Of a stretch of DNA of 64,000 nucleotides, positions 41,290 to 49,015 are shown one piece after another. Origin of the DNA: Glycocaulis sp051859565 (GTDB lineage: Bacteria > Pseudomonadota > Alphaproteobacteria > Caulobacterales > Maricaulaceae). The stretch's first letter is position 1, and every line of letters starts with the position of its first letter. The DNA lies in the NCBI RefSeq assembly GCF_051859565.1, contig NZ_JBHYFK010000005.1, positions 216,969 to 280,968 on the forward strand, in the 5' to 3' direction. The notes beneath the pieces are model-generated. The model had not been told where the DNA came from, ran no database searches, and saw only the letters and a list, made by a program, of their open reading frames with translations. The translations under genes were made by a program, and so were the position numbers.

Positions 41290-43176
41290 CTAAACCCCCG
41301 CCGCCTCGCGGGCCTGTTCATAGGCGTCGTCGGCTTCCAGCCATTTCATCTCGGCCGCGTCGATCAGCTCCTCGGCGCGGGCGCGCTTCTTCGTCAGCTC
41401 GGTGGCAAGGCCGGGGTCTTTCTCCCACAGGCCCGGCACGGCGAGCCCCTTGTCGATGGTGGCGAGGACGGCTTTCAGCCGTTCAGCCTCACGCTCCCAT
41501 TTGAGCGCCTCGGCCTTGAGAGGTTTCAGCTTCGAGCGGGCTTCGGCGGCATCCTTGCGCCGCTCAAGCTTCACATCCGGCTTGGCTTTCCCGCGTGCGT
41601 TGCCGTCCGTATCCGGGCGCAGCAATTGCTTGCGGTACTCGTCCATATCGCCCTCATAGGGCTTTACCGTGCCACCTTCGGCAATCCACAGCCTGTCAAC
41701 GCACGCCTCGATCAGATGGCGGTCATGGCTGATCAGGATCACCGCGCCCTCATAGGTGTTGATGGCGTCCATCAGGGCGGCGCGGCTGTCCATGTCGAGG
41801 TGATTGGTTGGTTCGTCGAGGATCAGCAAATGCGCGCCGTGAAAGCTGATGAGGTTCATCAACAAGCGTGCCTTCTCCCCGCCGGACAGGGATTTGGCGG
41901 GCGTCTCCTGCCGGTCGCCGGGCAGGCCGAAGCGGGCAAGGCGCGCGCGGCGCTGGGCCTCGGTCGCATCCGGCATCAGTTCGAGAATATGCTGATAGGC
42001 AGACGTGTTCGGGTGCAGCGCGTCGATCTGGTGCTGCGCGAAATGAGCGATCTCCAGCTTCTTGTGCATGCGCATCGCACCCGCGAGCACGGGGATCTGC
42101 CCGGTCAGCAGCTTGGCGAAAGTGGATTTGCCCGCGCCATTGCGGCCCAGAAGGCCGATCCGGTCATCAATATCGATGCGCAGATCCATGTTCTTGAGGA
42201 TGATCGTATCCTCATCATAGCCGGTCGCGGCGCCATCAAGGCGCACCAGCGGGTTGGCCATGCGGCGCGGGGCGACAGGCAGGTCGAAGGGTGCCACCGG
42301 ATCGGCCACCGAGGTCGCCACGGGCTGCATTTTCTCCAGCCGCTTCACCCGCGACTGGGCCTGTTTCGCCTTGCTGGCCTTGGCCTTGAAGCGGTCGACA
42401 AAGGCCTGCAGGCGGCGGCGCTCATCCTCCTGCTTTTCCACCAGCTTCATGGTCAGGCGCTGGCGCTCGGCGAGCTGCTTTTCAAACTGGTCGTAGCCGC
42501 CATCCCAGACGGTGAGCTTGGCGTCTTTGAGATGCGCGATCATGTCGATGGAGGCATTGAGCAGCCCCCGGTCGTGGGAGATCAGCAGCACGGCGCCCGG
42601 AAACTTCTGCAGATAGTTTTCCAGCCACACCGCGCCTTCAAGGTCGAGATAGTTGGTCGGCTCGTCGAGCAAGAGAAGATCAGGCCGGGCAAAGAGCGTG
42701 GCCGCCAGCGCCGCGCGCATGCGCCAGCCGCCGGAGAAGGCCGAGCAGGGGCGTTGCTGCTCCTCATTGGAAAAGCCCAGCCCGTGCAGGATCGCGCCCG
42801 CGCGCGCTTCGGCTGAATGGGCGTCAATATCGGCCAGCCGCGTCTGGATGTCGGCGATGCGGTTAGGGTCGGTGGCGGTTTCGGCTTCTGCGAGCAGACT
42901 CGCGCGCTCTGTGTCGGCGGCCAGCACGAAATCGATGATGGAGATGGGGCCGCCGGGCGCTTCCTGCTCCACGCTGCCCATGCGCATGCCCGGCTGGATG
43001 CGGATATCGCCGGTCTCCGGGCTCGCCTCACCGCGGATCAGCCGCAACAGGGTCGACTTGCCGGTACCATTGCGCCCGACAAGGCCCATCTTGGTTTTCG
43101 CCGGCAGGAAGAGGGTAGCCTGCTCGAACAGGATGCGCCCTTCAATGCGGTAGGTGAGGTCGTTGATGTGCAGCAT
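41290..43176 (-). CDS. ABC-F family ATP-binding protein
   Basis: 628 residues with two ABC domains and no membrane segments. Walker A GRNGTGKST and GRNGAGKST, signatures SGGWRMR and LSGGEKARLL, and Walker B LLLLDEPTNYLD and LLILDEPTNHLD. A positively charged linker (RFKAKASKAKQAQSRVKRLE) sits between them, and a C-terminal coiled coil (KRRARAEELIDAAEMKWLEA-like) follows. ABC-F proteins act on ribosomes to relieve stalling or confer resistance; this one resembles the YheS/Uup housekeeping type. Convergent with I78, divergent from ndk. Confidence 0.93.
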   Translation of the reverse strand: MLHINDLTYRIEGRILFEQATLFLPAKTKMGLVGRNGTGKSTLLRLIRGEASPETGDIRIQPGMRMGSVEQEAPGGPISIIDFVLAADTERASLLAEAETATDPNRIADIQTRLADIDAHSAEARAGAILHGLGFSNEEQQRPCSAFSGGWRMRAALAATLFARPDLLLLDEPTNYLDLEGAVWLENYLQKFPGAVLLISHDRGLLNASIDMIAHLKDAKLTVWDGGYDQFEKQLAERQRLTMKLVEKQEDERRRLQAFVDRFKAKASKAKQAQSRVKRLEKMQPVATSVADPVAPFDLPVAPRRMANPLVRLDGAATGYDEDTIILKNMDLRIDIDDRIGLLGRNGAGKSTFAKLLTGQIPVLAGAMRMHKKLEIAHFAQHQIDALHPNTSAYQHILELMPDATEAQRRARLARFGLPGDRQETPAKSLSGGEKARLLMNLISFHGAHLLILDEPTNHLDMDSRAALMDAINTYEGAVILISHDRHLIEACVDRLWIAEGGTVKPYEGDMDEYRKQLLRPDTDGNARGKAKPDVKLERRKDAAEARSKLKPLKAEALKWEREAERLKAVLATIDKGLAVPGLWEKDPGLATELTKKRARAEELIDAAEMKWLEADDAYEQAREAAGV

Positions 43177-43273
43177 GGGGCGCCGCGTAGCATGCCTTGC
43201 TGGCCCGTGAAAGCGCCGCTATAAGCCGCGCCAAACACCACCTCCCCAACCATCACCCAAGGGAAAATACACC

Positions 43274-43696
43274 ATGGCGCTGCAACGCACCTTCTCCATC
43301 ATCAAGCCCGACGCCACCAAGCGCAACCTCACAGGCAAGATCAACGCCGTTATCGAGGATGCGGGCCTTCGCATCATCGCCCAGAAGCGCATCCACATGA
43401 CCAAGGCGCAGGCCGAGACCTTCTACGGTGTGCACCGCGAACGCCCCTTCTTCAACGATCTGGTGTCCTTCATGATTTCCGGCCCGGTCGTCGTGCAGGT
43501 GCTCGAAGGCGAAGATGCCATCGCCAAATACCGCACCGTCATGGGCGCCACCAACCCGGCCAATGCCGATGAAGGCACGATCCGCAAGCTGTTTGCCGAA
43601 TCCATCGAAGCCAACTCGGTCCATGGCTCTGATGCTCCGGAAACGGCTGCCGTCGAGATCGCCTACTTCTTCGCCGGTCTGGAGCTGGTGGGGTAA
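43274..43696 (+). CDS. ndk: Nucleoside diphosphate kinase
   Basis: 140 residues, typical length. The catalytic His is in NSVHGSDAPETAAVEIAYFF near residue 117; RTFSIIKPDATKRNLTGKIN starts the protein. Ndk transfers gamma-phosphates among nucleotides through a phosphohistidine. GGGA is upstream of the ATG. The next gene is 33 bases downstream. Confidence 0.98.
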   Translation: MALQRTFSIIKPDATKRNLTGKINAVIEDAGLRIIAQKRIHMTKAQAETFYGVHRERPFFNDLVSFMISGPVVVQVLEGEDAIAKYRTVMGATNPANADEGTIRKLFAESIEANSVHGSDAPETAAVEIAYFFAGLELVG

Positions 43697-43729
43697 ACAG
43701 CCACCACATAAAGGGAAAGGCGGATCGCC

Positions 43730-44566
43730 ATGCTTACCGCGTTTGTGCTCGGCCTTTCCCTCCAGCTCTTCGCAGGGACGTGCGGCGATCTGCGTGTCGT
43801 CGACGGACGGGTCTGGACGGACATCACCATCAATGGCGTCGCTACAGAGGCGCTGTTTGATTCCGGCTCGGAAATCACCGTCGTAGATCTAGGCTTTGCC
43901 GCGCAGGCCATTCAGGGCGACGCCGAGACGGTCGAGGCCCGTGGCACCGGCGCTGCTACCGTAAGCGCCGGTCTGGTGCAGGGCGTCAGCATCGGCGCGG
44001 CAGGGCTCGAGCTGGCTGACTCCGTCATCGCGGTCATGGACCTGTCGGATATTTCAGAACGCCTTGTCGGGCGTCCGGTCCCTGCGATACTGGGCCGGGA
44101 AGCGTTCGACGCCTCCCGCCTCGCCATTGATTTCGACGCCGGCCAGGTGTGCCGGATGGACCGGGCCGCAGAGCCGGACGGGGCGCGCCGCGCCCTGGTG
44201 TCTCGCGCCGGCATCATGGCGTTCGAGATCGCCATCGAGGGCCAGACGGTTCTGGCTGATTTCGATACCGGAAACAGAGGCGCGCTGTTGCTCGACACGA
44301 CAGCCGCAGAGGCGGCTGGCCTGCTTGACGGCCGGGCGGAGACACTCCGCTCTGGCGGCGGCATTGGCGGCGCGGTTGATCGCCGCATTCTCGAAGCGCG
44401 CAGCGTGGAGGTGGCCGGCGCTGTATTCGACACGGTGGAGGCCGAGATTGACCCTCGCGAGAGCGAGGCGGGCAGCGCCAATATCGGGCTGGGCCTATTG
44501 ACGCGGTTTCACCTGGTTGTCGACTTCGCTGAGAGCGCCATCTGGCTCGCCCCCCGGCAGGACTGA
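43730..44566 (+). CDS. Retropepsin-like aspartic protease family protein with two catalytic-type loops
   Basis: 278 residues with a probable signal peptide (about 1-16, ending LFAG). Two retropepsin-type motifs are present: FDSGSEITVVDLGFA near residues 44-58 and ADFDTGNRGALLLDTTAAEA near 178-197, each D-S/T-G within a beta-lobe. Two lobes in one chain resemble a duplicated retropepsin or pepsin-like fold, which could be active without dimerising. A terminator follows at once. Substrate unknown; likely periplasmic. Confidence 0.78.
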   Translation: MLTAFVLGLSLQLFAGTCGDLRVVDGRVWTDITINGVATEALFDSGSEITVVDLGFAAQAIQGDAETVEARGTGAATVSAGLVQGVSIGAAGLELADSVIAVMDLSDISERLVGRPVPAILGREAFDASRLAIDFDAGQVCRMDRAAEPDGARRALVSRAGIMAFEIAIEGQTVLADFDTGNRGALLLDTTAAEAAGLLDGRAETLRSGGGIGGAVDRRILEARSVEVAGAVFDTVEAEIDPRESEAGSANIGLGLLTRFHLVVDFAESAIWLAPRQD

Positions 44567-44600
44567 AAAAAAAGGCCCGGCAGCGATGCCGGGCTTTTTT
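44566..44600. terminator. Bidirectional intrinsic terminator
   Basis: GCCCGGC-AGCGAT-GCCGGGC with an A-tract before and T6 after. It closes the ndk/protease unit on the plus strand and the ABC exporter on the minus strand. Confidence 0.92.
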
Positions 44601-44613
44601 GTTGGCCCACTCG

Positions 44614-46467
44614 CTACTTCGCCGCCACCGTCCAGTCCGCATCCACGTTGAGGAAGCCGCCCGACTGACGTTTCCACAAGCGGGCGTAGACGCCGTCCTG
44701 CGCCAGCAGCGCGTCGTGGCTGCCCTGTTCGATGATGCGGCCCTCCTCCATCACCACCAGCCGGTCCAGCATGGCGATGGTGGAGAGACGGTGCGCGATG
44801 GCGATGACGGTCTTGCCCTCCATGAGCTGGTAGAGCTGTTCCTGAATGGCAGCTTCAACTTCAGAATCGAGCGCAGAGGTGGCTTCGTCCAGCACGAGGA
44901 TCGGCGCGTCTTTGAGGAGGATGCGCGCAATCGCGATGCGCTGGCGCTGGCCGCCGGAAAGCTTCACGCCGCGCTCGCCGACATGGGCGTCATAGCCGGT
45001 TCGGCCATCAATGTCGGAAAGATCCGGGATGAACGCGTCGGCCTGCGCCCGGCGGGCCGCGTCCATCACGGCTGCATCATCGGCGTCCGCCGAGCCATAG
45101 GCGATATTGTCCCGGATCGAGCGGTGCAGAAGCGAGGTATCCTGCGTGACCATGCCGATCTGGCGGCGCAGGGAATCTTGCGTCACCTGAGATATGTCCT
45201 GTCCGTCAATCGTGATGCGTCCGCCTTCCAGCTCGTAAAAGCGCAAGAGCAGATTGACGAGGGTGGACTTGCCAACGCCCGACCGGCCCACAAGCCCCAC
45301 CTTCTCACCGGGCGCGATGTCGAGGGCGAGCCCCTCGATGACGCCGCTCTCCTTGCCATAGTGGAAGGCGATATTCTCAAAGCCGATCGCGCCTTGCGAG
45401 ACGGCAAGCGGTTTCGCGTCCGGCACGTCCCGGATCGCCTGTTCCTGCGCGATGGTGTTGATGCCGTCCTGAATGGTGCCGACGGCTTCAAACAGGCCCG
45501 CCGTCTCCCAGAGGATCCAGTCCGACATGGCGCGGATGCGCATCACGATGGCGACCGCCACGGCGACCACGCCAAGACCCACCAGACCCATCTGCCAGGC
45601 GATGATGGTGGAAGCCGTCACGGCCACCAGCAGCACGGCGTTCAGCGTCTGCAGAAGCGTGTAGAGCCCGGTGACGAGGCGCATCTGCTTATAAACCGTA
45701 CCCATGAAGCCGCTCATCGCCTCGCGGGCATAGCCTTCCTCGCGGCGGGCATGGGCAAACAGCTTGATGGTCTGGATATTGGTGTAGCTGTCGACGACGC
45801 GGCCGGTCATCTCCGCGCGCGCATCGGCCTGCTTCATCGAGATGTCACGCAGGCGCGGGATGAAGTGGACCAGCAGCCAGATATAACCCGCCAGCCACAG
45901 CACGAGCGGGATCATCAGGAAGGGCTCGGCCCCGCCCACCAATACCAGGGCGCCCACGAAATAGACGGCCACATAGACGAAGATGTCGAGCACCTTCATC
46001 ACCGTCTCGCGCACGGCCAGCGCGGTCTGCATCACCTTCTGGCTCACCCGTCCGGCGAACTCGTCCTGGAAGAAGCTCATGGACTGGCCAAGGATGTAGC
46101 GGTGCGTCAGCCAGCGCGCGAGCATCGGAAAATTGCCGAAAATCGTCTGGTGGGTGATGAGCGAGTTGAACAGCACCAGCAGCGGAAACCCGATCAGGAT
46201 GAAGGCCGCCATGGCCATAAGGCCGGCGCCGTGCTCCTCAAACAATGTCTCGCGGTCAGCCGCCGCCAGCCAGTCCACCAGCGTGCCGAGAAAGCCCAGA
46301 AACACCACCTCGAACACCGACAGGATCGCGGTCAGCACCGATAGCGTGATCAGCCACGGCCAGACGGGCCGTGTGTAATGGGCCACAAAGCCCAGAAGGG
46401 TTTTGGGCGGCGCCTCCGGCTCGTTGGCGGGGAAGGGATCAATGCGGGATTCAAAAAAGCGGAACAT
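44614..46467 (-). CDS. ABC transporter, fused permease and ATPase (exporter type)
   Basis: 617 residues from an ATG with AAGG seven bases upstream. Six membrane segments in the first 330 residues (ABC_membrane domain), then an ATPase: Walker A VGRSGVGKSTLVNLLLR, signature KLSGGQRQRIAIARILLKDA, Walker B PILVLDEATSALD and H-loop VIAIAHRLSTI. It works as a dimer and exports lipids or drugs. The divergent neighbour encodes SoxR, and its promoter holds a SoxR-type box with 19-base spacing, so it may export redox-active compounds; that is inferred. Confidence 0.9.
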   Translation of the reverse strand: MFRFFESRIDPFPANEPEAPPKTLLGFVAHYTRPVWPWLITLSVLTAILSVFEVVFLGFLGTLVDWLAAADRETLFEEHGAGLMAMAAFILIGFPLLVLFNSLITHQTIFGNFPMLARWLTHRYILGQSMSFFQDEFAGRVSQKVMQTALAVRETVMKVLDIFVYVAVYFVGALVLVGGAEPFLMIPLVLWLAGYIWLLVHFIPRLRDISMKQADARAEMTGRVVDSYTNIQTIKLFAHARREEGYAREAMSGFMGTVYKQMRLVTGLYTLLQTLNAVLLVAVTASTIIAWQMGLVGLGVVAVAVAIVMRIRAMSDWILWETAGLFEAVGTIQDGINTIAQEQAIRDVPDAKPLAVSQGAIGFENIAFHYGKESGVIEGLALDIAPGEKVGLVGRSGVGKSTLVNLLLRFYELEGGRITIDGQDISQVTQDSLRRQIGMVTQDTSLLHRSIRDNIAYGSADADDAAVMDAARRAQADAFIPDLSDIDGRTGYDAHVGERGVKLSGGQRQRIAIARILLKDAPILVLDEATSALDSEVEAAIQEQLYQLMEGKTVIAIAHRLSTIAMLDRLVVMEEGRIIEQGSHDALLAQDGVYARLWKRQSGGFLNVDADWTVAAK

Positions 46468-46535
46468 CAAAAAACCTTGTGGGCGAGCCCCGGCGGCCGG
46501 GGTTTGGGGGACGATTTGCCGTGTCGGCCCGAAAT

Positions 46536-46566
46536 GGTCTAGAACCTCAACTTAAGTTGAGCTCAA
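46536..46566 (-). promoter_or_regulatory. SoxR-type promoter of the ABC exporter
   Basis: CTCAACTTAAGTTGAG is a perfect 16-base palindrome at 46546-46561 and matches the SoxR consensus except for one swapped C/G pair. On the minus strand it sits between -35 TTGAGC and -10 TAGACC with a 19-base spacer, exactly the layout of SoxR-activated promoters. The plus-strand alignment gives poor hexamers. Confidence 0.75.
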
Positions 46567-46577
46567 AGGCAAAAGAC

Positions 46578-47036
46578 ATGTCATCCATGAAGAAGGTCAG
46601 GCCGGTGCGCGGCTTGAGCGTTGGCGAGCTGGCCGCCCGCGCCGGTGTCAACGTCTCCACCTTGCACTTTTACGAGACAAAAGGGCTGATCGCCAGCAGC
46701 CGTACGAGCGGCAATCAGCGCCGCTATGGCCGCGATGTATTGCGCCGGGTCGCCGTGATCCGGGTGGCGCAGCGCGCAGGGGTGCCGCTGGCTGAAATCG
46801 CCGCCACGCTCGATGCGCTGCCTGCAAGGCGCACGCCTGATGCGGCGGACTGGGCGAAGCTATCGGCGGGCTGGAAAGCCGCGCTGGCTGCACGCATCAC
46901 GGCGCTGACCCAGCTGAAAGACGAGCTGGAGGGCTGCATTGGCTGCGGGTGCCTGTCGCTGACCGACTGCCCCTTGCGCAATCCGGGCGATGCGCTGGCC
47001 AAGGACGGGCCGGGGGCGAGATTGCTGGAGGGGTGA
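46578..47036 (+). CDS. soxR: Redox-sensitive MerR-family activator SoxR
   Basis: 152 residues; a second ATG at codon 4 is possible. The MerR winged helix LSVGELAARAGVNVSTLHFY then ETKGLIASSRTSGNQRRYGR is near residues 15-54. The [2Fe-2S] ligands are in CIGCGCLSLTDC near residues 123-134 (Cx2CxCx5C), specific to SoxR. It senses oxidation or nitrosylation and untwists a 19-base-spaced promoter. Divergent from an ABC exporter with the expected SoxR box between them. Confidence 0.95.
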   Translation: MSSMKKVRPVRGLSVGELAARAGVNVSTLHFYETKGLIASSRTSGNQRRYGRDVLRRVAVIRVAQRAGVPLAEIAATLDALPARRTPDAADWAKLSAGWKAALAARITALTQLKDELEGCIGCGCLSLTDCPLRNPGDALAKDGPGARLLEG

Positions 47037-47108
47037 GCGCTTTCGCGATTCCCTGAACTCCCGGCCAAGCGCAGCGCAGAGCCGGGATCTGGTGCAGAAC
47101 TTCCCCTC

Positions 47109-47200
47109 TCGTCGTTCCCGCGCAGGCGGGAACCCAGAGCCAATTGGCACTGTCTTCGCTCTTCGATCTCTGGATCCCCGCCTGCGCGGGGATGACGAGG
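47109..47200. repeat. Double stem-loop intergenic repeat element
   Basis: Two hairpins, GTTCCCGC-GCAG-GCGGGAAC at 47114-47133 and ATCCCCGC-CTGC-GCGGGGAT at 47174-47193, with outer ends that also pair (CTCGTC with GACGAG) and inner CCAGAG/CTCTGG. This is the form of mobile palindromic intergenic elements found across proteobacteria. It separates soxR and arfB; no gene is in it. Confidence 0.7.
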
Positions 47201-47232
47201 GGAGGGCTTTGGGTTTTCCCGCCCCGCCCCCC

Positions 47233-47646
47233 CTAATCGATCCCCGGCTTTTTCCGCAGGGCCTTGGTCTGGCCCTTCTTCGCCTTGGCGTCTTTCTGGC
47301 GCTTGATCGAGCTCAAGGACGGGCGGGACTTGATGCGCGGTTTCGGCTTGCGGCTGGCCTGCCGGATCAGGCGTATCAGGCGGGCGCGGGCCTCCGCGCG
47401 ATTGCGCTCCTGGGAGCGGTGATCCTCCACATGCAGGATAAGCACGCCGTCCTGCGTCATGCGGCTGCCGGCCAGGCGGATGAGGCGCTGCTTGATGGCG
47501 GGGGCGAGGGCGCTCGCGGCGACGTCATAGCGCAGCTGCACCGCGCTGGCGGTCTTGTTTACATGCTGACCGCCCGGTCCGGACGCTTTCACGAAGCGCT
47601 CGGTTATCAGGCCCTCATCAAGGATGATGTCGTCAGTTATACGCAT
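47233..47646 (-). CDS. arfB: Alternative ribosome-rescue factor ArfB (peptidyl-tRNA hydrolase)
   Basis: 137 residues. The release-factor GGQ is at residues 25-27 in FVKASGPGGQHVNKTASAVQ; the C-terminus is a long basic tail (RKPKPRIKSRPSLSSIKRQK) that enters the mRNA channel of stalled ribosomes. It frees ribosomes stuck on mRNA without a stop codon. Length and both ends are typical, so it appears intact. Confidence 0.95.
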   Translation of the reverse strand: MRITDDIILDEGLITERFVKASGPGGQHVNKTASAVQLRYDVAASALAPAIKQRLIRLAGSRMTQDGVLILHVEDHRSQERNRAEARARLIRLIRQASRKPKPRIKSRPSLSSIKRQKDAKAKKGQTKALRKKPGID

Positions 47647-47797
47647 GTCGGCCTGAAGTGGGTTTGAGGCTGCTGGTCTAGCTCGTGCGAGTCTGAATCA
47701 GTGAAGCAAAGAGCGAACTCGACCGAACTACAGCTTGCACAATTATCGGCTGAAGGCGACGTTTGCGTACTGGTCCACGGTCACGATGAGGACGTGA

Positions 47798-48442
47798 ATG
47801 TCAAAGATTACGGACTACGACCCTAAGCTCGAAGCGCTCAAAATCATCCTCGACGCCCGGCGCCACGAGATTGACCTCGTTTGGAAGCGCGGGTTGTTTT
47901 TCTGGGGCTTTGTGGCGCTGGCAGCAGCAGGAACTGGGCACGCGTTAATTGATGGCGCAACGCACTTGTATTTGGCGATGGTGACTTCCGGGCTAGGAGC
48001 GGCGGCTTCGTTTGCATCGTATCTCGTCGCGAGAGGCTCCAAACGTTGGCAAGTGATCTGGGAACTGAGGGCGGAAATTGTTGAGCGGGAGGTTATAGGA
48101 CGGCTATTTCATTCCACCCAAGACATCCACCATTTAAAAGAAATGCGCGATGGCCCCGTAAATGAAACGCACAATAAAAAAATCACAGATATTATTGAGC
48201 CAAAGGAATTTTCTGTATCAAAATTATACACTTTATTAAATTTATGCCTTGCGATTATATTTACATTGATATTTGAAATTATATGCGTTTATTGGGCTGG
48301 CGTTGATTTTCAGAGAAATTTCGACCTAATAAAGGCGATCGCAATAGGGGGTGCTAATTTTTTATTGATCGCATTTTTCTGTCTTGCATATTGCTACTGC
48401 CGGTCGTCACCTGGTTCTTCTGACAAGATGGATTTAAAGTAG
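47798..48442 (+). CDS. Four-segment membrane protein, possibly RipA/SLATT-like
   Basis: 214 residues, GAGGA before the ATG. Two paired membrane segments at about 31-51/54-77 and 143-166/180-202 flank a cytoplasmic helical domain (GSKRWQVIWELRAEIVEREV). This layout recalls the RipA family of octameric membrane proteins and the SLATT pore-forming group; I cannot choose between them. The second half is very AT-rich (runs of A/T with Lys, Ile, Asn codons), unlike its neighbours, suggesting horizontal transfer. Its last 9 bases overlap the end of convergent purN. No obvious partner enzyme is beside it. Confidence 0.55.
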   Translation: MSKITDYDPKLEALKIILDARRHEIDLVWKRGLFFWGFVALAAAGTGHALIDGATHLYLAMVTSGLGAAASFASYLVARGSKRWQVIWELRAEIVEREVIGRLFHSTQDIHHLKEMRDGPVNETHNKKITDIIEPKEFSVSKLYTLLNLCLAIIFTLIFEIICVYWAGVDFQRNFDLIKAIAIGGANFLLIAFFCLAYCYCRSSPGSSDKMDLK

Positions 48443-49015
48443 CTTTACAAGCGCCAGTTTCAGCGCTTCCGGATAAAGCCGGTGCTCCTCCACCAGCACG
48501 CGCGCGGCGAGCGTTTCGGGCGTATCGCCGGGGAGGACCGGCACGCGGGCCTGCGCAATCACCGGGCCTTCATCCATGCCAGGCGTGACCCAGTGGACGG
48601 TGCAGCCATGTTCGGCTTCGCCTGCCTCGATGGCGCGCGCATGCGTGTCCACGCCCTTGAATTTCGGCAGCAGGGAGGGGTGGATATTGATCATCCGCCC
48701 GGCCCACTGGTTCACGAAGCCTTCGGTGAGGATGCGCATGAAACCGGCAAGGCAGACAAACTCCGCGCCGGCCTCGCGCAAGGCCGCATCGAGCGCGGCT
48801 TCAAAGCTCATCCGGCTGTCAAAGGCCTTGTGGTCGATGGCGATGGCGGCGATGCCCGCTTCTCTTGCGCGCTCCAGCCCATAGGCGTCAGGCCGGTTGG
48901 AGATCACGGCCACGATGCGGGCGGGGTAGTCCGGCTGCGCGCACGCATCGATCAGGCATTGCAGGTTCGATCCGCGCCCGGAGATGAGAACGGCAATCGG
49001 CGTCTTGCCGGTCAT
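48434..49015 (-). CDS. purN: Phosphoribosylglycinamide formyltransferase
   Basis: 193 residues. VLISGRGSNLQCLIDACAQP is the N-terminal signature; catalytic residues are in INIHPSLLPKFKGVDTHARA (Asn, His) and the later Asp in VHWVTPGMDEGPVIAQ. It uses 10-formyl-THF in purine synthesis. It overlaps purM by ATGA. The stop codon is shared with the end of the neighbouring convergent AT-rich gene. Confidence 0.97.
   Translation of the reverse strand: MTGKTPIAVLISGRGSNLQCLIDACAQPDYPARIVAVISNRPDAYGLERAREAGIAAIAIDHKAFDSRMSFEAALDAALREAGAEFVCLAGFMRILTEGFVNQWAGRMINIHPSLLPKFKGVDTHARAIEAGEAEHGCTVHWVTPGMDEGPVIAQARVPVLPGDTPETLAARVLVEEHRLYPEALKLALVKLL

Noticed and set aside
44599..46344. 581-codon plus-strand open frame opposite the ABC exporter
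   Set aside because: Long open frames opposite GC-rich genes are expected; the protein is His/Asp/Gln-rich without any domain, and the minus-strand exporter has all ABC motifs.
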